Of a stretch of 64,000 nt of DNA, positions 35,408 through 44,961 are shown in pieces. This stretch comes from Brevipalpus yothersi (lineage: Eukaryota; Arthropoda; Arachnida; Trombidiformes; Tenuipalpidae). The position numbers were made by a program, and so were the translations under genes. The notes below the pieces were generated by a model. The model was not told the DNA's origin. It ran no database searches and saw only the letters and a list, made by a program, of their open reading frames with translations. Each line of letters opens with the position of its first letter. The stretch's first letter is position 1. The stretch is taken from assembly GCA_003956705.1 (NCBI GenBank), contig QZCP01000778.1:314331-378330 (forward strand). Direction: 5' to 3'.

Positions 35408-36760
35408 ATGTTAGTTTCGATTCTTCTTTCTCTATCTCTGAGCGAGATTCACGCTTCTCCACTTGGGACACCTCTTTCTGGAGTAAAAGAAGAAGGACAA
35501 AATTGGGCTGTTCTTGTTGCTGGATCGAATTACTATCAGAACTATCGCCATCAGGCTGATATTTGCCATGCTTTCCAAGATCTCGTAGCCCATGGAATTC
35601 CATCATCCAATATCATTGTGATGATGTACGATGACATGGCAAACGATCAAGATAATCCTCAGCCAGGAACAATTATCAATCAACCTAACGGTACAGACGT
35701 ATACCATGGTGTCAACAAAGATTACACTAAAGATGATGTAACTCCTGAAAACTTTATGAAAGTTCTGCTTGGAGATGCAGGATTGAAAGCTCAAGGCAAA
35801 AAGGTTCTCGAGAGTGGTCCTAACGACAACGTTTTCATCTATTTTGCTGACCATGGAGGTCCTCTCATCTTAGGTTTTCCAGATGGAGAACTAGCGGCAA
35901 GTGATCTTATGTCAACTCTCAAACAGATGCATGATAAGCAAATGTACAACAAGTTGCTGTTTTACGTTGAAGCTTGTGAATCTGGATCGATGTTCGATGG
36001 TCTTCTACCATCCAATATGTCGATATATGCCACAACCGCCTCTGGTCCAGATGAATCGAGTTACGGTTGCTTCTGTTTTATTCCACCTTATTATACGTGT
36101 CTTGGTGATGAATACAGTGTAAACTGGGTGATTGATTCTGATTTTGGGAAAGATTTCCAAGGAGAAACTGTTCGACAACAATTTCTCAAAGTCCGAAACG
36201 AGACCGCTAACAGTACCGCTCATGAGTATGGTGATCTATCAATCGGTGATATGCCTCTATCCGCATTCCAAGGCGCTGTCGATCCTCCATCCAAGCCTGA
36301 TCCTGTCAGCAAATGCGATTTTCCTGTCGAGAGTCGAGAAATTCCTCTTCATTCCATGAAGAGAAGAGTAGCCAGAGCATCGCCTGAAGATAAACCCAAG
36401 CTCCAAGAGAAACTCAACCTTATGATCGAAGGCCGCGAATTTGCCCGCCACTCAGTTCGGAATATTGTCAAACACCTTTGCTCCAAAGGTCATTGTCATT
36501 TTACTGAGAAAATGGTTGACCAGAGAAAAGGTCGTATCACTCGTCATGAATGTGCTGAGAAGTTGGTGAAAACTTTCAGTTCTCATTGCTTCAAAGCTGC
36601 TAAACATCCATACACAACCAAGTATCTTAACGCTATGGTCAACATTGCTGAAGGATTGCCAGCCTCGAACTTGAACGAGAGATGTTCACAAGTTGCTATC
36701 GATCTCGAGGAGGCCTGCGAGATGCTCATCCCTGCTCATAATTTCCAGCGAATTGAATAG
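35408..36760 (+). CDS. Legumain-type asparaginyl endopeptidase, tandem copy 1
   Basis: Intronless, 450 aa. Legumains (peptidase family C13) are lysosomal or gut cysteine peptidases cutting after Asn. A signal peptide covers roughly residues 1-17. The catalytic domain has NWAVLVAGS, NYRHQADICHAFQ (Asn45, Arg47, His48), catalytic His149 in YFADHGG and nucleophile Cys190 in VEACESGSM; human legumain uses His148 and Cys189. ESSYG and CLGDEYSVNW contribute the S1 pocket. The C-terminal prodomain (from about 320) keeps the conserved cysteines (HLCSKGHC, RHECAEKL, SSHCF, NERCSQV). Copy-specific residues sit at 42-44 (YYQ), 224-229 and 337-354. A TATA box precedes it. The family usually has introns, so a retrocopy origin of the ancestor of this pair is possible. 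Expression in the gut would fit proteolytic digestion, but that is inference. Confidence 0.93.
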   Translation: MLVSILLSLSLSEIHASPLGTPLSGVKEEGQNWAVLVAGSNYYQNYRHQADICHAFQDLVAHGIPSSNIIVMMYDDMANDQDNPQPGTIINQPNGTDVYHGVNKDYTKDDVTPENFMKVLLGDAGLKAQGKKVLESGPNDNVFIYFADHGGPLILGFPDGELAASDLMSTLKQMHDKQMYNKLLFYVEACESGSMFDGLLPSNMSIYATTASGPDESSYGCFCFIPPYYTCLGDEYSVNWVIDSDFGKDFQGETVRQQFLKVRNETANSTAHEYGDLSIGDMPLSAFQGAVDPPSKPDPVSKCDFPVESREIPLHSMKRRVARASPEDKPKLQEKLNLMIEGREFARHSVRNIVKHLCSKGHCHFTEKMVDQRKGRITRHECAEKLVKTFSSHCFKAAKHPYTTKYLNAMVNIAEGLPASNLNERCSQVAIDLEEACEMLIPAHNFQRIE

Positions 36761-38304
36761 GATTATTTCTATCGTTAACGGTCGATTGATGGTTTATCAG
36801 ATCTACAATTTTTAGGTCATCTTACGTTTTCCAAGCAAAATTAAAAATTAGCCTCATTTCATGATTGCTTAATTCGATGACTTAATTTCTCTATTTTTCT
36901 TCGCTTTAGCTTTCGATATTTTCAAGTCATCCTTCGTGATTGAAACCTTCACAACGATAAAAATGAAGAACCTGCTTCAGACATCGAAATTCTAATCCTA
37001 CTACTTCTAGATCTTCCAAATCACCACTATTTGGAGATTATGAATAGCTCTTGTTCCCTGGTTAATATTTTTGATCTTTTCTGCCTCATAATAGATCATT
37101 TTTGTAATTTGATCAACCAGGTTGAATATTGAGCTCCTTGTTCGTTCCCACATTTTTAATCGCATTCATCTCCTCCACACTGGTCGTTATCTTATCTATA
37201 CATTCATTTTCGATATGGAAACGAATCATTCTCGTTATTTGTGGATAGAGGACAAAGGAACTTCATGAACAGAGAGATTTTTTTTCTTCATTCGATAAAT
37301 TCCAATGCTGGACTGTTTCATATAATCTTCCCATCGATTACATGTAAGGATTCATCGAAAGTATTTTAGGTGTATGAGAAATTTTTTTCCCCTTACCCTA
37401 TTGGCTATATAAAAGAAAAAAGAGAGCTATAGATTTGAATCAAATTATATCTTATTAAAATCTTCGAACAATCCCAGAGGATACAAAAAAAATTATTTGA
37501 CGAAAATCAACGATTCAAGCGTGAAAAAATGCATCACTGGAAAAATATTCAAATACCTTGATGAAAAACAAGACTAATTATGGATTATATACCGATGAAA
37601 TATTATTGGAATGATACCATTTATCTATGATAATGTTCCACCGGAAAAAGAGCTCATAAAAATCGACAATCCAAACATGGAAATGAATGAATACTTCACT
37701 AGGTGGATGAATAGATATCATGATCATGATCACTAATTATGGATATCGATTTTATCATGGTTTTGTTTCCTTTTGATGTTTCTTAATTTAACTGTTTTCT
37801 GGCTCTCACTGTTGGTTTAAAAATTGCCGAAAACTGATAAATCGAGAAAAAATTTCAAGAATTTATTATGCTTTTGTTAGATCTATCTTACCAATAGCAC
37901 CGAATAACCTCATCTCATAAATTAGAAACCCATCTTCTATTGCTAATTATGGATCTCTTGCTTGATGGAACATCAAATGAACGAATTTTCTAAGGAATCT
38001 TAGAATTAGAGACATGACAACTCAACCAATCACAATTAGTTTTAGGATAGTTACATGGTTATGTAGTAAGAGATCAGTATTCGGATAGCCAAAAATGATT
38101 GTTTATCATCGAAACTCGTAGATTTCGATGAAAGATTGAACTCTTTTTAAGAGAGAACAAAAGATCACATGCTCATTTATCTGCGATAATTCTAACAAAA
38201 GAGTGAGAGAGAGATGATAATTGAATGATTCATACATGGAACTGGGTATAAAAACTCCTTGAAACTCATCATCAATTATCGAAAAGTGTTTCGAAAATTG
38301 AAAA
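36761..38304. other. Spacer between the two legumain genes
   Basis: Similarity between the two copies stops at the stop codon of copy 1, and resumes only at about 38080 in the promoter of copy 2. The 1.3 kb between shows no coding region, remnant gene or repeat array by eye. Confidence 0.6.
38247..38253 (+). promoter_or_regulatory. TATA box of legumain copy 2
   Basis: TATAAAA in the same context as before copy 1 (GGTATAAAAACTCCTTGAA). The sequence between the TATA box and the ATG differs by a few small indels. Confidence 0.65.
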
Positions 38305-39654
38305 ATGTTGGTTTCGATTCTTCTTCTTTCTCTATCTCTGAGCGAGATTCTCGCTTCTCCACTTGTGATTCCTGAAGTGAAAGAAGGAGGACAAAATTGG
38401 GCTGTTCTGGTTGCCGGTTCGAATGGCTTTTGGAATTATCGTCATCAGGCTGATATTTGCCATGCTTTCCAAGATCTCGTAGCCCATGGGATTCCATCAT
38501 CAAATATCGTCGTTATGATGTACGATGATATCGCAAACGATCCAGAGAATCCTCAGCCAGGAATAGTTATCAACCAACCCAACGGTACAGACGTATACCA
38601 TGGTGTCAACAAAGATTACACTAAAGATGACGTAACTCCTGAAAACTTTATGAAAGTTCTGCTTGGAGATGCAGGATTGAAAGCTCAAGGCAAAAAAGTT
38701 CTCGAGAGTGGTCCTAACGACAACGTTTTCATCTATTTTGCTGACCATGGAGGTCCTCTCATCTTAGGTTTTCCAGATGGAGAACTAGCGGCAAGTGATC
38801 TTATGTCAACTCTCAAACAGATGCATGATAAGCAAATGTACAACAAGTTGGTATTTTACGTTGAAGCTTGTGAATCTGGATCCATGTTTGATGGTCTTCT
38901 ACCATCCAATATGTCGATATATGCCACAACCGCTGCTGGTCCAGATGAATCAAGTTGGGGTTGCTTCTGTAGTGTTCCAAACTATGATACGTGTCTTGGT
39001 GATGAATACAGTGTAAACTGGGTGATTGATTCTGATTTTGGGAAAGATTTCCAAGGAGAAACTGTTCGACAACAATTTCTCAAAGTCCGAAACGAGACCG
39101 CTAACAGTACCGCTCATGAGTATGGTGATCTATCAATCGGTGATATGCCTCTGTCCGCATTCCAAGGTGCTGTCGATCCTCCATCCAAGCCTGATCCTGT
39201 CAGCAAATGCGATTTTCCTGTCGAGAGTCGAGAAATTCCTCTTCATTCCATGAAGAGAAGAGTAGCCAGAGCATCGCCTGAAGATAAACCCAAGCTCCAA
39301 GAGGAACTCAATATCATGATTGAAGCTCGTAAATTTGCTCATATCTCAGCCCGAAATATTGTCAAACACCTTTGCTCCAAAGGTCATTGTCACTTTACCG
39401 AGAAAATGGTTGACCAGAGGAAAGGTCGCATCACTCGTCATGAATGTGCTGAGAAGTTGGTGAAAACTTTCAGTTCTCATTGCTTCAAAGCTGCTAAGCA
39501 TCCGTACACAACCAAGTATCTTAACGCTATGGTCAACATTGCTGAAGGATTGCCAGCCTCCAACTTGAACGAGAGATGTTCGCAAGTTGCTATCGATCTC
39601 GAGGAGGCCTGCGAGATGCTCATCCCTGCTCATAACTTCGAGCGAATTGAATAA
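38305..39654 (+). CDS. Legumain-type asparaginyl endopeptidase, tandem copy 2
   Basis: Intronless, 449 aa, same strand as copy 1 about 2.9 kb downstream. It keeps the signal peptide, the NYRHQAD motif, the catalytic His in YFADHGG and the nucleophile Cys in EACESGSM, so it should be active. From PNGTDV to MYNKL (about 90 residues) and from CLGDEYSVNW to KPKLQE (about 100 residues) the proteins are identical. Differences cluster at GFW instead of YYQ just before NYRH, in the SWGCFCSVPNYDT loop instead of SYGCFCFIPPYYT, and in the prodomain segment ELNIMIEARKFAHISA. Two of these loops border the substrate cleft in known legumain structures, so the copies may differ in specificity. AATAAA at 39702-39707 is a likely poly(A) signal. 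Confidence 0.93.
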   Translation: MLVSILLLSLSLSEILASPLVIPEVKEGGQNWAVLVAGSNGFWNYRHQADICHAFQDLVAHGIPSSNIVVMMYDDIANDPENPQPGIVINQPNGTDVYHGVNKDYTKDDVTPENFMKVLLGDAGLKAQGKKVLESGPNDNVFIYFADHGGPLILGFPDGELAASDLMSTLKQMHDKQMYNKLVFYVEACESGSMFDGLLPSNMSIYATTAAGPDESSWGCFCSVPNYDTCLGDEYSVNWVIDSDFGKDFQGETVRQQFLKVRNETANSTAHEYGDLSIGDMPLSAFQGAVDPPSKPDPVSKCDFPVESREIPLHSMKRRVARASPEDKPKLQEELNIMIEARKFAHISARNIVKHLCSKGHCHFTEKMVDQRKGRITRHECAEKLVKTFSSHCFKAAKHPYTTKYLNAMVNIAEGLPASNLNERCSQVAIDLEEACEMLIPAHNFERIE

Positions 39655-40060
39655 GCTCTCAAATTCTAACAATAGAAGAAATTTTCTTTTCTCCACTTAC
39701 AAATAAAGCTTCATTTTTGTGCTCATGTATGTTTTCCGATACCAAATTTTTCAACAATAGAATTGCCAACCAGAATTAGTAATCGCCTTAGAATATATTT
39801 TTTCCAAAGTTCTGGGTGTAAGATTTCTTTTTCTACATTAATCACAAGAAAAAGGGCGTGGAGTGCTGATTTTTTTGTCAACGTGTAAATAACAAAAATA
39901 TCAGATTTACTTAGAGAGAGGGAGAATTTGATACTCTTTCAAAAAATTGATTCGAATGTACGTGGAGTGTTAAAGCTTAAATAAATTGGTTCATTTCAGT
40001 CAGTTTCATTTGTAGATCGTTTCGAAAATACAGTCAAACAAACCTTTCAAATCTACCAAA
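39655..40060. other. 3' flank of legumain 2 and promoter of the small peptide gene
   Basis: Includes the AATAAA of legumain 2 (39702-39707) and, at the right end, a TATA-like and initiator sequence described separately. Confidence 0.5.
39978..40004 (+). promoter_or_regulatory. Candidate core promoter of the small peptide gene
   Basis: TAAATAAA at 39978-39985 followed by a doubled initiator TTCAGTCAGT (39995-40004), about 60 nt before the ATG at 40061. The spacing of 20-24 nt from TATA-like start to the initiator A is slightly short, so this is only moderately convincing. Confidence 0.4.
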
Positions 40061-40344
40061 ATGGAAATAACTAAATTTGTTCGTATCGCTCTTATTGGGA
40101 TCTTGAGCCTGATTGCCAGTCCATACAATGGTGAGATTCTTTATAGCTTGGGAATCTTAGAGACTACCTAATAATTATGATATTTCAATAGTATCATAGC
40201 ATAATCAAACTTCCACATTTCTCTTCTCAATTCTTCTTTTTTTCATCTCAACCACTCTTCTCTCTTGTAGGACCTAAAATGGCTGCCTGTGACATCACTC
40301 TTCCAACCATACCGAGCAAAATTACTATTCCAGGGAAGAAATAA
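40061..40344 (+). CDS. Small secreted peptide precursor with C-terminal Gly-Lys-Lys
   Basis: Two exons, 40061-40130 and 40271-40344, join in phase to 47 aa; neither is long enough to stand out as an open frame. Residues 1-20 (MEITKFVRIALIGILSLIAS) form a typical signal peptide. The mature part, starting near PYNGPKMAAC, holds one cysteine and two similar pieces, DITLPTIPSK and ITIPGKK. The protein ends in Gly-Lys-Lys, the classical signal in which carboxypeptidase removes the lysines and the glycine becomes a C-terminal amide, as in neuropeptides. The GT-AG intron of 140 nt has a pyrimidine-rich end (ctcttgtag), a promoter-like sequence lies upstream and an AATAAA 190 nt downstream. I do not recognise the peptide. 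It could instead be a salivary or gut secreted peptide, or a chance frame. Confidence 0.55.
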
Positions 40345-41245
40345 TTCCTTCTCCTGCAATCCGATGGTCATCTTCCATCATTGAATGGAATGAGACAGGA
40401 AACATTCGGATTGAAATGGAATCAAACTATGGTCGAAGAATCTTTTTGGTATTTCAATGAGAATGGGAGACGACATCTTGGGTGGTATAAAATGTTTTTC
40501 GGACGATATTTGATTTCTAATTGGAATTGATTGAAATAAATCTTGCTAAGTTTTATAAGTTTGTGCCATTTTATTTAATTAACAGAAAATTTTCTTCACG
40601 CTTTACTTTCTTCATAAATTTCATAAATTTCTTCAGAGCTTCAAGATAAAAGAGAATCCCCTCATGAAGAAATGATAAAAATTACCAGTGATATTATTCT
40701 AGCCAGAGTCATAAAAAAATAAATTCTTCTTGTGTGTAATTGCAAATATCTGTAAATTATTGTACTTTCGCATCGGTCAGTCCAATTTTACAGCTTTTGA
40801 GAGCTTTTAGTTTGTTAAGGTTGTATGCTTAACTCCTCCCAAATTATGAAAAACTATTGAAAATGGGTCAGATAACTTGATATCGCTCAAAACTTCAAGT
40901 TACTTCGAGAAATACATGCTATTATGTTACAAAAACGCAATAAATTTCCATCTGGGTTGAGCAAAAAAAAATGTAATAGATGATAAAAAGCGATTAAAAA
41001 GTTCACACCTTTAATTGGGAAAATGGTGATTGTTAATTAATATTTTCCATGGAAGTAGCAATAAACAATCAAGATGAGCGCTTTTTAACTCTGTCAAAAT
41101 TATCACTCATATAGAAGTCAAAACAAGGCTTCGATCAAAACAATTTGAACAGAAAATTGAGTCACTTCAATATGATAAATGGAATAAATTAGGGTGATCA
41201 ATACGTCTGTTAGCTTGTAGAATTTTTTTCTCCGTCTTGTCCTTA
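40345..41245. other. Intergenic between the small peptide gene and the chimeric pseudogene
   Basis: AT-rich. After the 3' UTR of the small gene I see no coding sequence. Upstream parts of the DDX31 copy, if they ever existed here, are no longer recognisable. Confidence 0.5.
40535..40540 (+). terminator. Candidate poly(A) signal of the small peptide gene
   Basis: AATAAA 190 nt after the stop codon of the 47-aa precursor. Confidence 0.4.
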
Positions 41246-41588
41246 TCCACCGTTTTGGTGGCACAGCTCGTATTGTTGCGAGAGGAGATGCACTAATTTT
41301 CATCCTTCCATCTGAGGTTGCTTCTTTACAAGCTCTTCAAGATGCTTTACAAATCAATTTTGATGAGTGTGATACTGAAAACCTCATCAAATCTTTATTG
41401 TTAATTAAGTTAAAAGGAAGATTCTTAGGAACACGTAATCCTAGAGAATTTGCTAGTAAGCTTCAGCAAGACTTCGAGGAAATCATTTACGAAGACGAAC
41501 ATCTTCTAGATTTTGCTAAAAAAGCCTACCTAGCTTACCTAGAGAGCTTATGCATCATATCCAAGGGAAATGAAAAACGTTCTACCTT
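41246..41588 (+). pseudogene. DDX31 fragment (left part of a chimeric pseudogene)
   Basis: Closely similar to 44405-44746 of the intact DDX31 gene, covering the helicase motif VI region (HR.GRTAR, here degraded), RGDALIFILPSE and on to the AYLRAYASYPREMKNVL segment. A one-base insertion (ctagagag in place of ctgagag near 41541) and several substitutions break the frame, and the upstream helicase motifs are absent. It ends abruptly at the junction with PFAS sequence at 41588/41589. Confidence 0.9.
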
Positions 41589-42005
41589 GTTAGCGATGGT
41601 GGCTTGATAGTATGTCTAATCGAAATGGCAATAGCAACTAATTGTGGTCTCGATTTAAAATTCACAATTCCTGATGGAGAGAATGTTCTCAACTTTATGT
41701 TCGCCGAAGAGTGTGGTATTGTGATCGAAATTGGTAAAGAGCATACTTCTTCGGTCATCGAACGTTTAACTGATGCTGGATTGGTGACACAAAAGATAGG
41801 CAAACCAGTGTTGTCTTCTGATAAAATTGTAATATCAATTAATGGGGGAGCTCAAGCCATGACGGTAAGAATTAGAATGATTCAAGATTTTAATCGAAAG
41901 TACTGAGATAGATGGCAAACTCAAGGTTTTTAATTGTCTTTTTTTGTGGTTTAAATAATTTTCAGTTCAACATGAAAGAATTGATGATGTGGGAAGAGAC
42001 AAGCT
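41589..42005 (+). pseudogene. PFAS fragment (right part of a chimeric pseudogene)
   Basis: Closely similar to 33074-33499 of PFAS: the end of exon 10 from VSDGGLIV, the donor GTAAGAATT, all of intron 10 and the start of exon 11 up to GACAAGCTT. Because the intron is retained, this is a DNA copy rather than a retrocopy. A three-base deletion removes one of the repeated ATG codons in exon 11. The similarity stops at the AAGCTT. No other PFAS exon is present, so it cannot encode an enzyme. Confidence 0.92.
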
Positions 42006-42638
42006 TATTTTTTACTTCCTTCTTGTTTTGAAATGCTAACTTTGATGATCCATAGTAATAAAAAATTCGAATTTTATAAAATATTTACAATCACATTCTT
42101 CATGAACTCTCATGACGAATATTTTGAGCCCAAATTATTGAAAATATTAAAGCCACGAAAATGATGATATCAAAACTTTCAAAACCGCGAAAAGTATTCA
42201 TCTTTCATTTTTCCCTCCATAATTGAGACAGCCAATCCAACAAGTCAACAACTTCATTTACTTTTCTTTTTTTTCTCACTTTTTTTTCACGTGTTTTAAA
42301 TTGTTTTTCTGTACGAGAGCAGTTTATTCATTCAATTGATGATCAAATCGGTTGTGTCCACGATCAATTAGATTAATTATATTACTATTATAGTTATCAT
42401 TGTATAATCTCATTGATATGGTTCGATGAATGTTGAAAAGTGCTCTGTTTTTGATTGATTGAGTATTGTTGAATGTTTTCGTGAAGTTTGTGTACATATC
42501 GACAATCTCACGTGGTTTGTGAGAGAGGAAAAAGTTTAATTATTCAAAATCAATTTTGATGACCACTGTCCTGAAATCGAATAGATATTTCGAAAAACTT
42601 ATCGAAAATTCAACGAAAAACCCTAACTTATCTTTTCA
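42006..42638. other. 5' flank of DDX31
   Basis: AT-rich, no coding region. Should contain the DDX31 promoter and 5' UTR; no clear TATA box. Confidence 0.5.
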
Positions 42639-44961
42639 ATGTATAATCCGGGCAACACATCGCTTATCCTGAATATCAAATATGATGGAAAACCAAAATC
42701 AACATCGAAAGAGAAGAAAAACAGAATACCAGATCTTGATTCAAGCCTCAAATTAATTCGGGATCAAGTTGTGGATAGATCGTTTGATACAACCAGCAAA
42801 ATTTCTGACAAAACATCGTCAAAGAAAAAGTATGACAATTCAAATGGTGAGTCTTCTACTCTAGGGGCTAGAGGTAAAGAGAGAGATATAAAGACTAGGA
42901 GAACCAAGTTTGGAGCTCTCAAACACTCAGATGAATCCAAAAGAATCAAAGAGGCTCGCCCTGAATCGCATGATATTGATTTATTTGATGAGTATCCTTC
43001 AAAATTATCTCGACCACGACAAGAAAAAAGAAAGCTATCTGATTCACTAGACGATTCGAAGTTTCACAAATCTCAGAGTGTTTTTAGAGTGAAAAAATTA
43101 GACAAAGAATTTGTACCATCTATTTTTAGTCATAATCCTGAGGTCCCTAACATTCATCTGTGAGTATTTCGAAAGTTCAATTTGATCAGATAATCTTATT
43201 GATCTCTGTTTTTCAGGAAGAAAGTTAAACCCGTTCAAGAGTCTCTATTTTCCAACAAAAAATTCTCAGATCTAGGAAATTTGCATCCTCATTTGGTATC
43301 CTGTTTAGAAAATAGACTTAAAATTGAAGGAATGACCAAAGTTCAACAATTGACTATTCCAGTCATTCTGAAAGGAGACGATTGTCTCATCAAATCTGCA
43401 ACTGGATCTGGTAAAACTTTAGCATATCTGGTTCCAATTATTCAGAGATTACGAGAAGTCAAGCCCCAAATTTCTAGAAGTGATGGTATTCATTGTTTAG
43501 TTATTGTTCCCACAAGAGAACTCGTTTTACAATGCTTTCAAACTGTTTCTACTCTTTGTCAGGTAAGTGATTAAGTATATTGTCATAAGTGAATGGTTCA
43601 AATTTTTTCTCATCTTCTTGAAGTCTGCGGCCTGGCTAGTACCTGGATGTTTGATGGGAGGTGAAAAGAAAAAGTCAGAGAAAAGATGCCTCAGAAAAGG
43701 TATCACAATTTTAATCGCTACACCTGGACGTTTAATAGATCATATGAAAACGACTACAAGTTTAAAACTCAATCATCTACAATATTTGGTCATCGACGAA
43801 GCGGATAGATTGCGTGAACAAGGTTTCGAAGAAGCGATTGGTGAGATCATTTCTCATCTGAAAGAGTGTAGTGAAGTTAAACGACAGAGTGTACTTCTCT
43901 CGGCGACCTTAACCAAAGGAGTACAGGAATTGGCAGGTTTAGCCTTAGAGAACCCAACTGTGATAGACCTTAGTGAGAAGAAATCCTCAAATGATGAAGA
44001 TGATGATGATGTTTTCGCTCTTCCACCTCAACTTCATTTGCACTACATTATCATTCCAGCAAAGTTACGAATGGTTCTACTGTGTTCATTCATCGTTAAC
44101 TATTGTTCCAAACAAGACCTTAAAGCGCTAATATTCATGTCCACACAAGATTCTGTTGATTTTCATCATGCAATTTTCACTCAGATTTTGGATTCGCTTA
44201 TTGAGGAGAGTGGCATGAGAAAGGTTAAATTCTTTCGGCTTCATGGTAATATGGAACAATCGGATCGAATGACTGTTTTCAGTGAATTCCAATCGACAAA
44301 AGCTGGAATACTTCTTTGCACTGATGTGGCGGCTAGAGGATTAGATCTACCATTAGTAGATTGGATCGTTCAATTTAACTGTCCATCGAAAGTGGAAGAA
44401 TTTGTCCATCGTGTTGGTCGCACAGCTCGTATTGGTGCGAAAGGAGATGCGCTAATTTTCATCCTTCCATCTGAGGTTGCTTTTTTACAAGCTCTTCAAG
44501 ATGCTTTACAAATCAATTTCGATGAGTGTGATACTGAAAACCTCATCAAATCTTTATTGTTAATTAAGCTAAAAGGAAGATTCTTAGGAACACGTAATCC
44601 TAGAGAATTTGCTAGTAAGCTTCAACAAGACTCTGAGAAAATCATTTATGAAGACGAACATCTCCTAGATTTAGCTAAAAAAGCCTACCTAGCTTACCTG
44701 AGAGCTTATGCATCATATCCAAGGGAAATGAAAAACGTTCTACCTTTCAAAGATTTACATCTTGGACATGTGGCCACGAGTTTTTGCCTACATGATTCTC
44801 CCAAAACACTCGGAGCTGGATCCTTTTTATTACGACAAACACAAGCTCGACACTATCGATCATTTGATTACAAGCCGGATCGAAAGAAAGTTTTACCAAC
44901 TGAGATGAGATTGTCAGAATTCGATAGTGGTTTATCAGGATCTAAGAAGAATAAGACATGA
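42639..44961 (+). CDS. DDX31: DEAD-box RNA helicase DDX31 (yeast Dbp7 family)
   Basis: Three exons, 42639-43159, 43217-43562 and 43624-44961, join to 734 aa. DDX31/Dbp7 is a nucleolar helicase for large ribosomal subunit biogenesis. The first 170 residues are basic, Lys/Ser-rich and probably disordered with nuclear signals. The helicase core shows the Q motif (GMTKVQQLTIP), motif I ATGSGKT at 235-241, Ia PTREL, Ib TPGRL, II DEAD at 347-350, III SAT, V CTDVAARGLD and VI HRVGRTAR. VPGCLMGGEKKKSEK and the C-terminal AYASYPREMKN, LHLGHVATSFCLHD are specific for DDX31 rather than other DEAD-box proteins. The intron 2 acceptor (cttgaag) is unusual but its phase and family alignment are right. Its 3' part is the source of the fragment at 41246-41588. 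Confidence 0.95.

Noticed and set aside
41398..41906. Two overlapping open frames in the chimeric pseudogene that could be read as a new fusion gene
   Set aside because: The DDX31-derived frame runs out of phase after a one-base insertion and stops just past the junction; the PFAS-derived frame has no start or promoter of its own.
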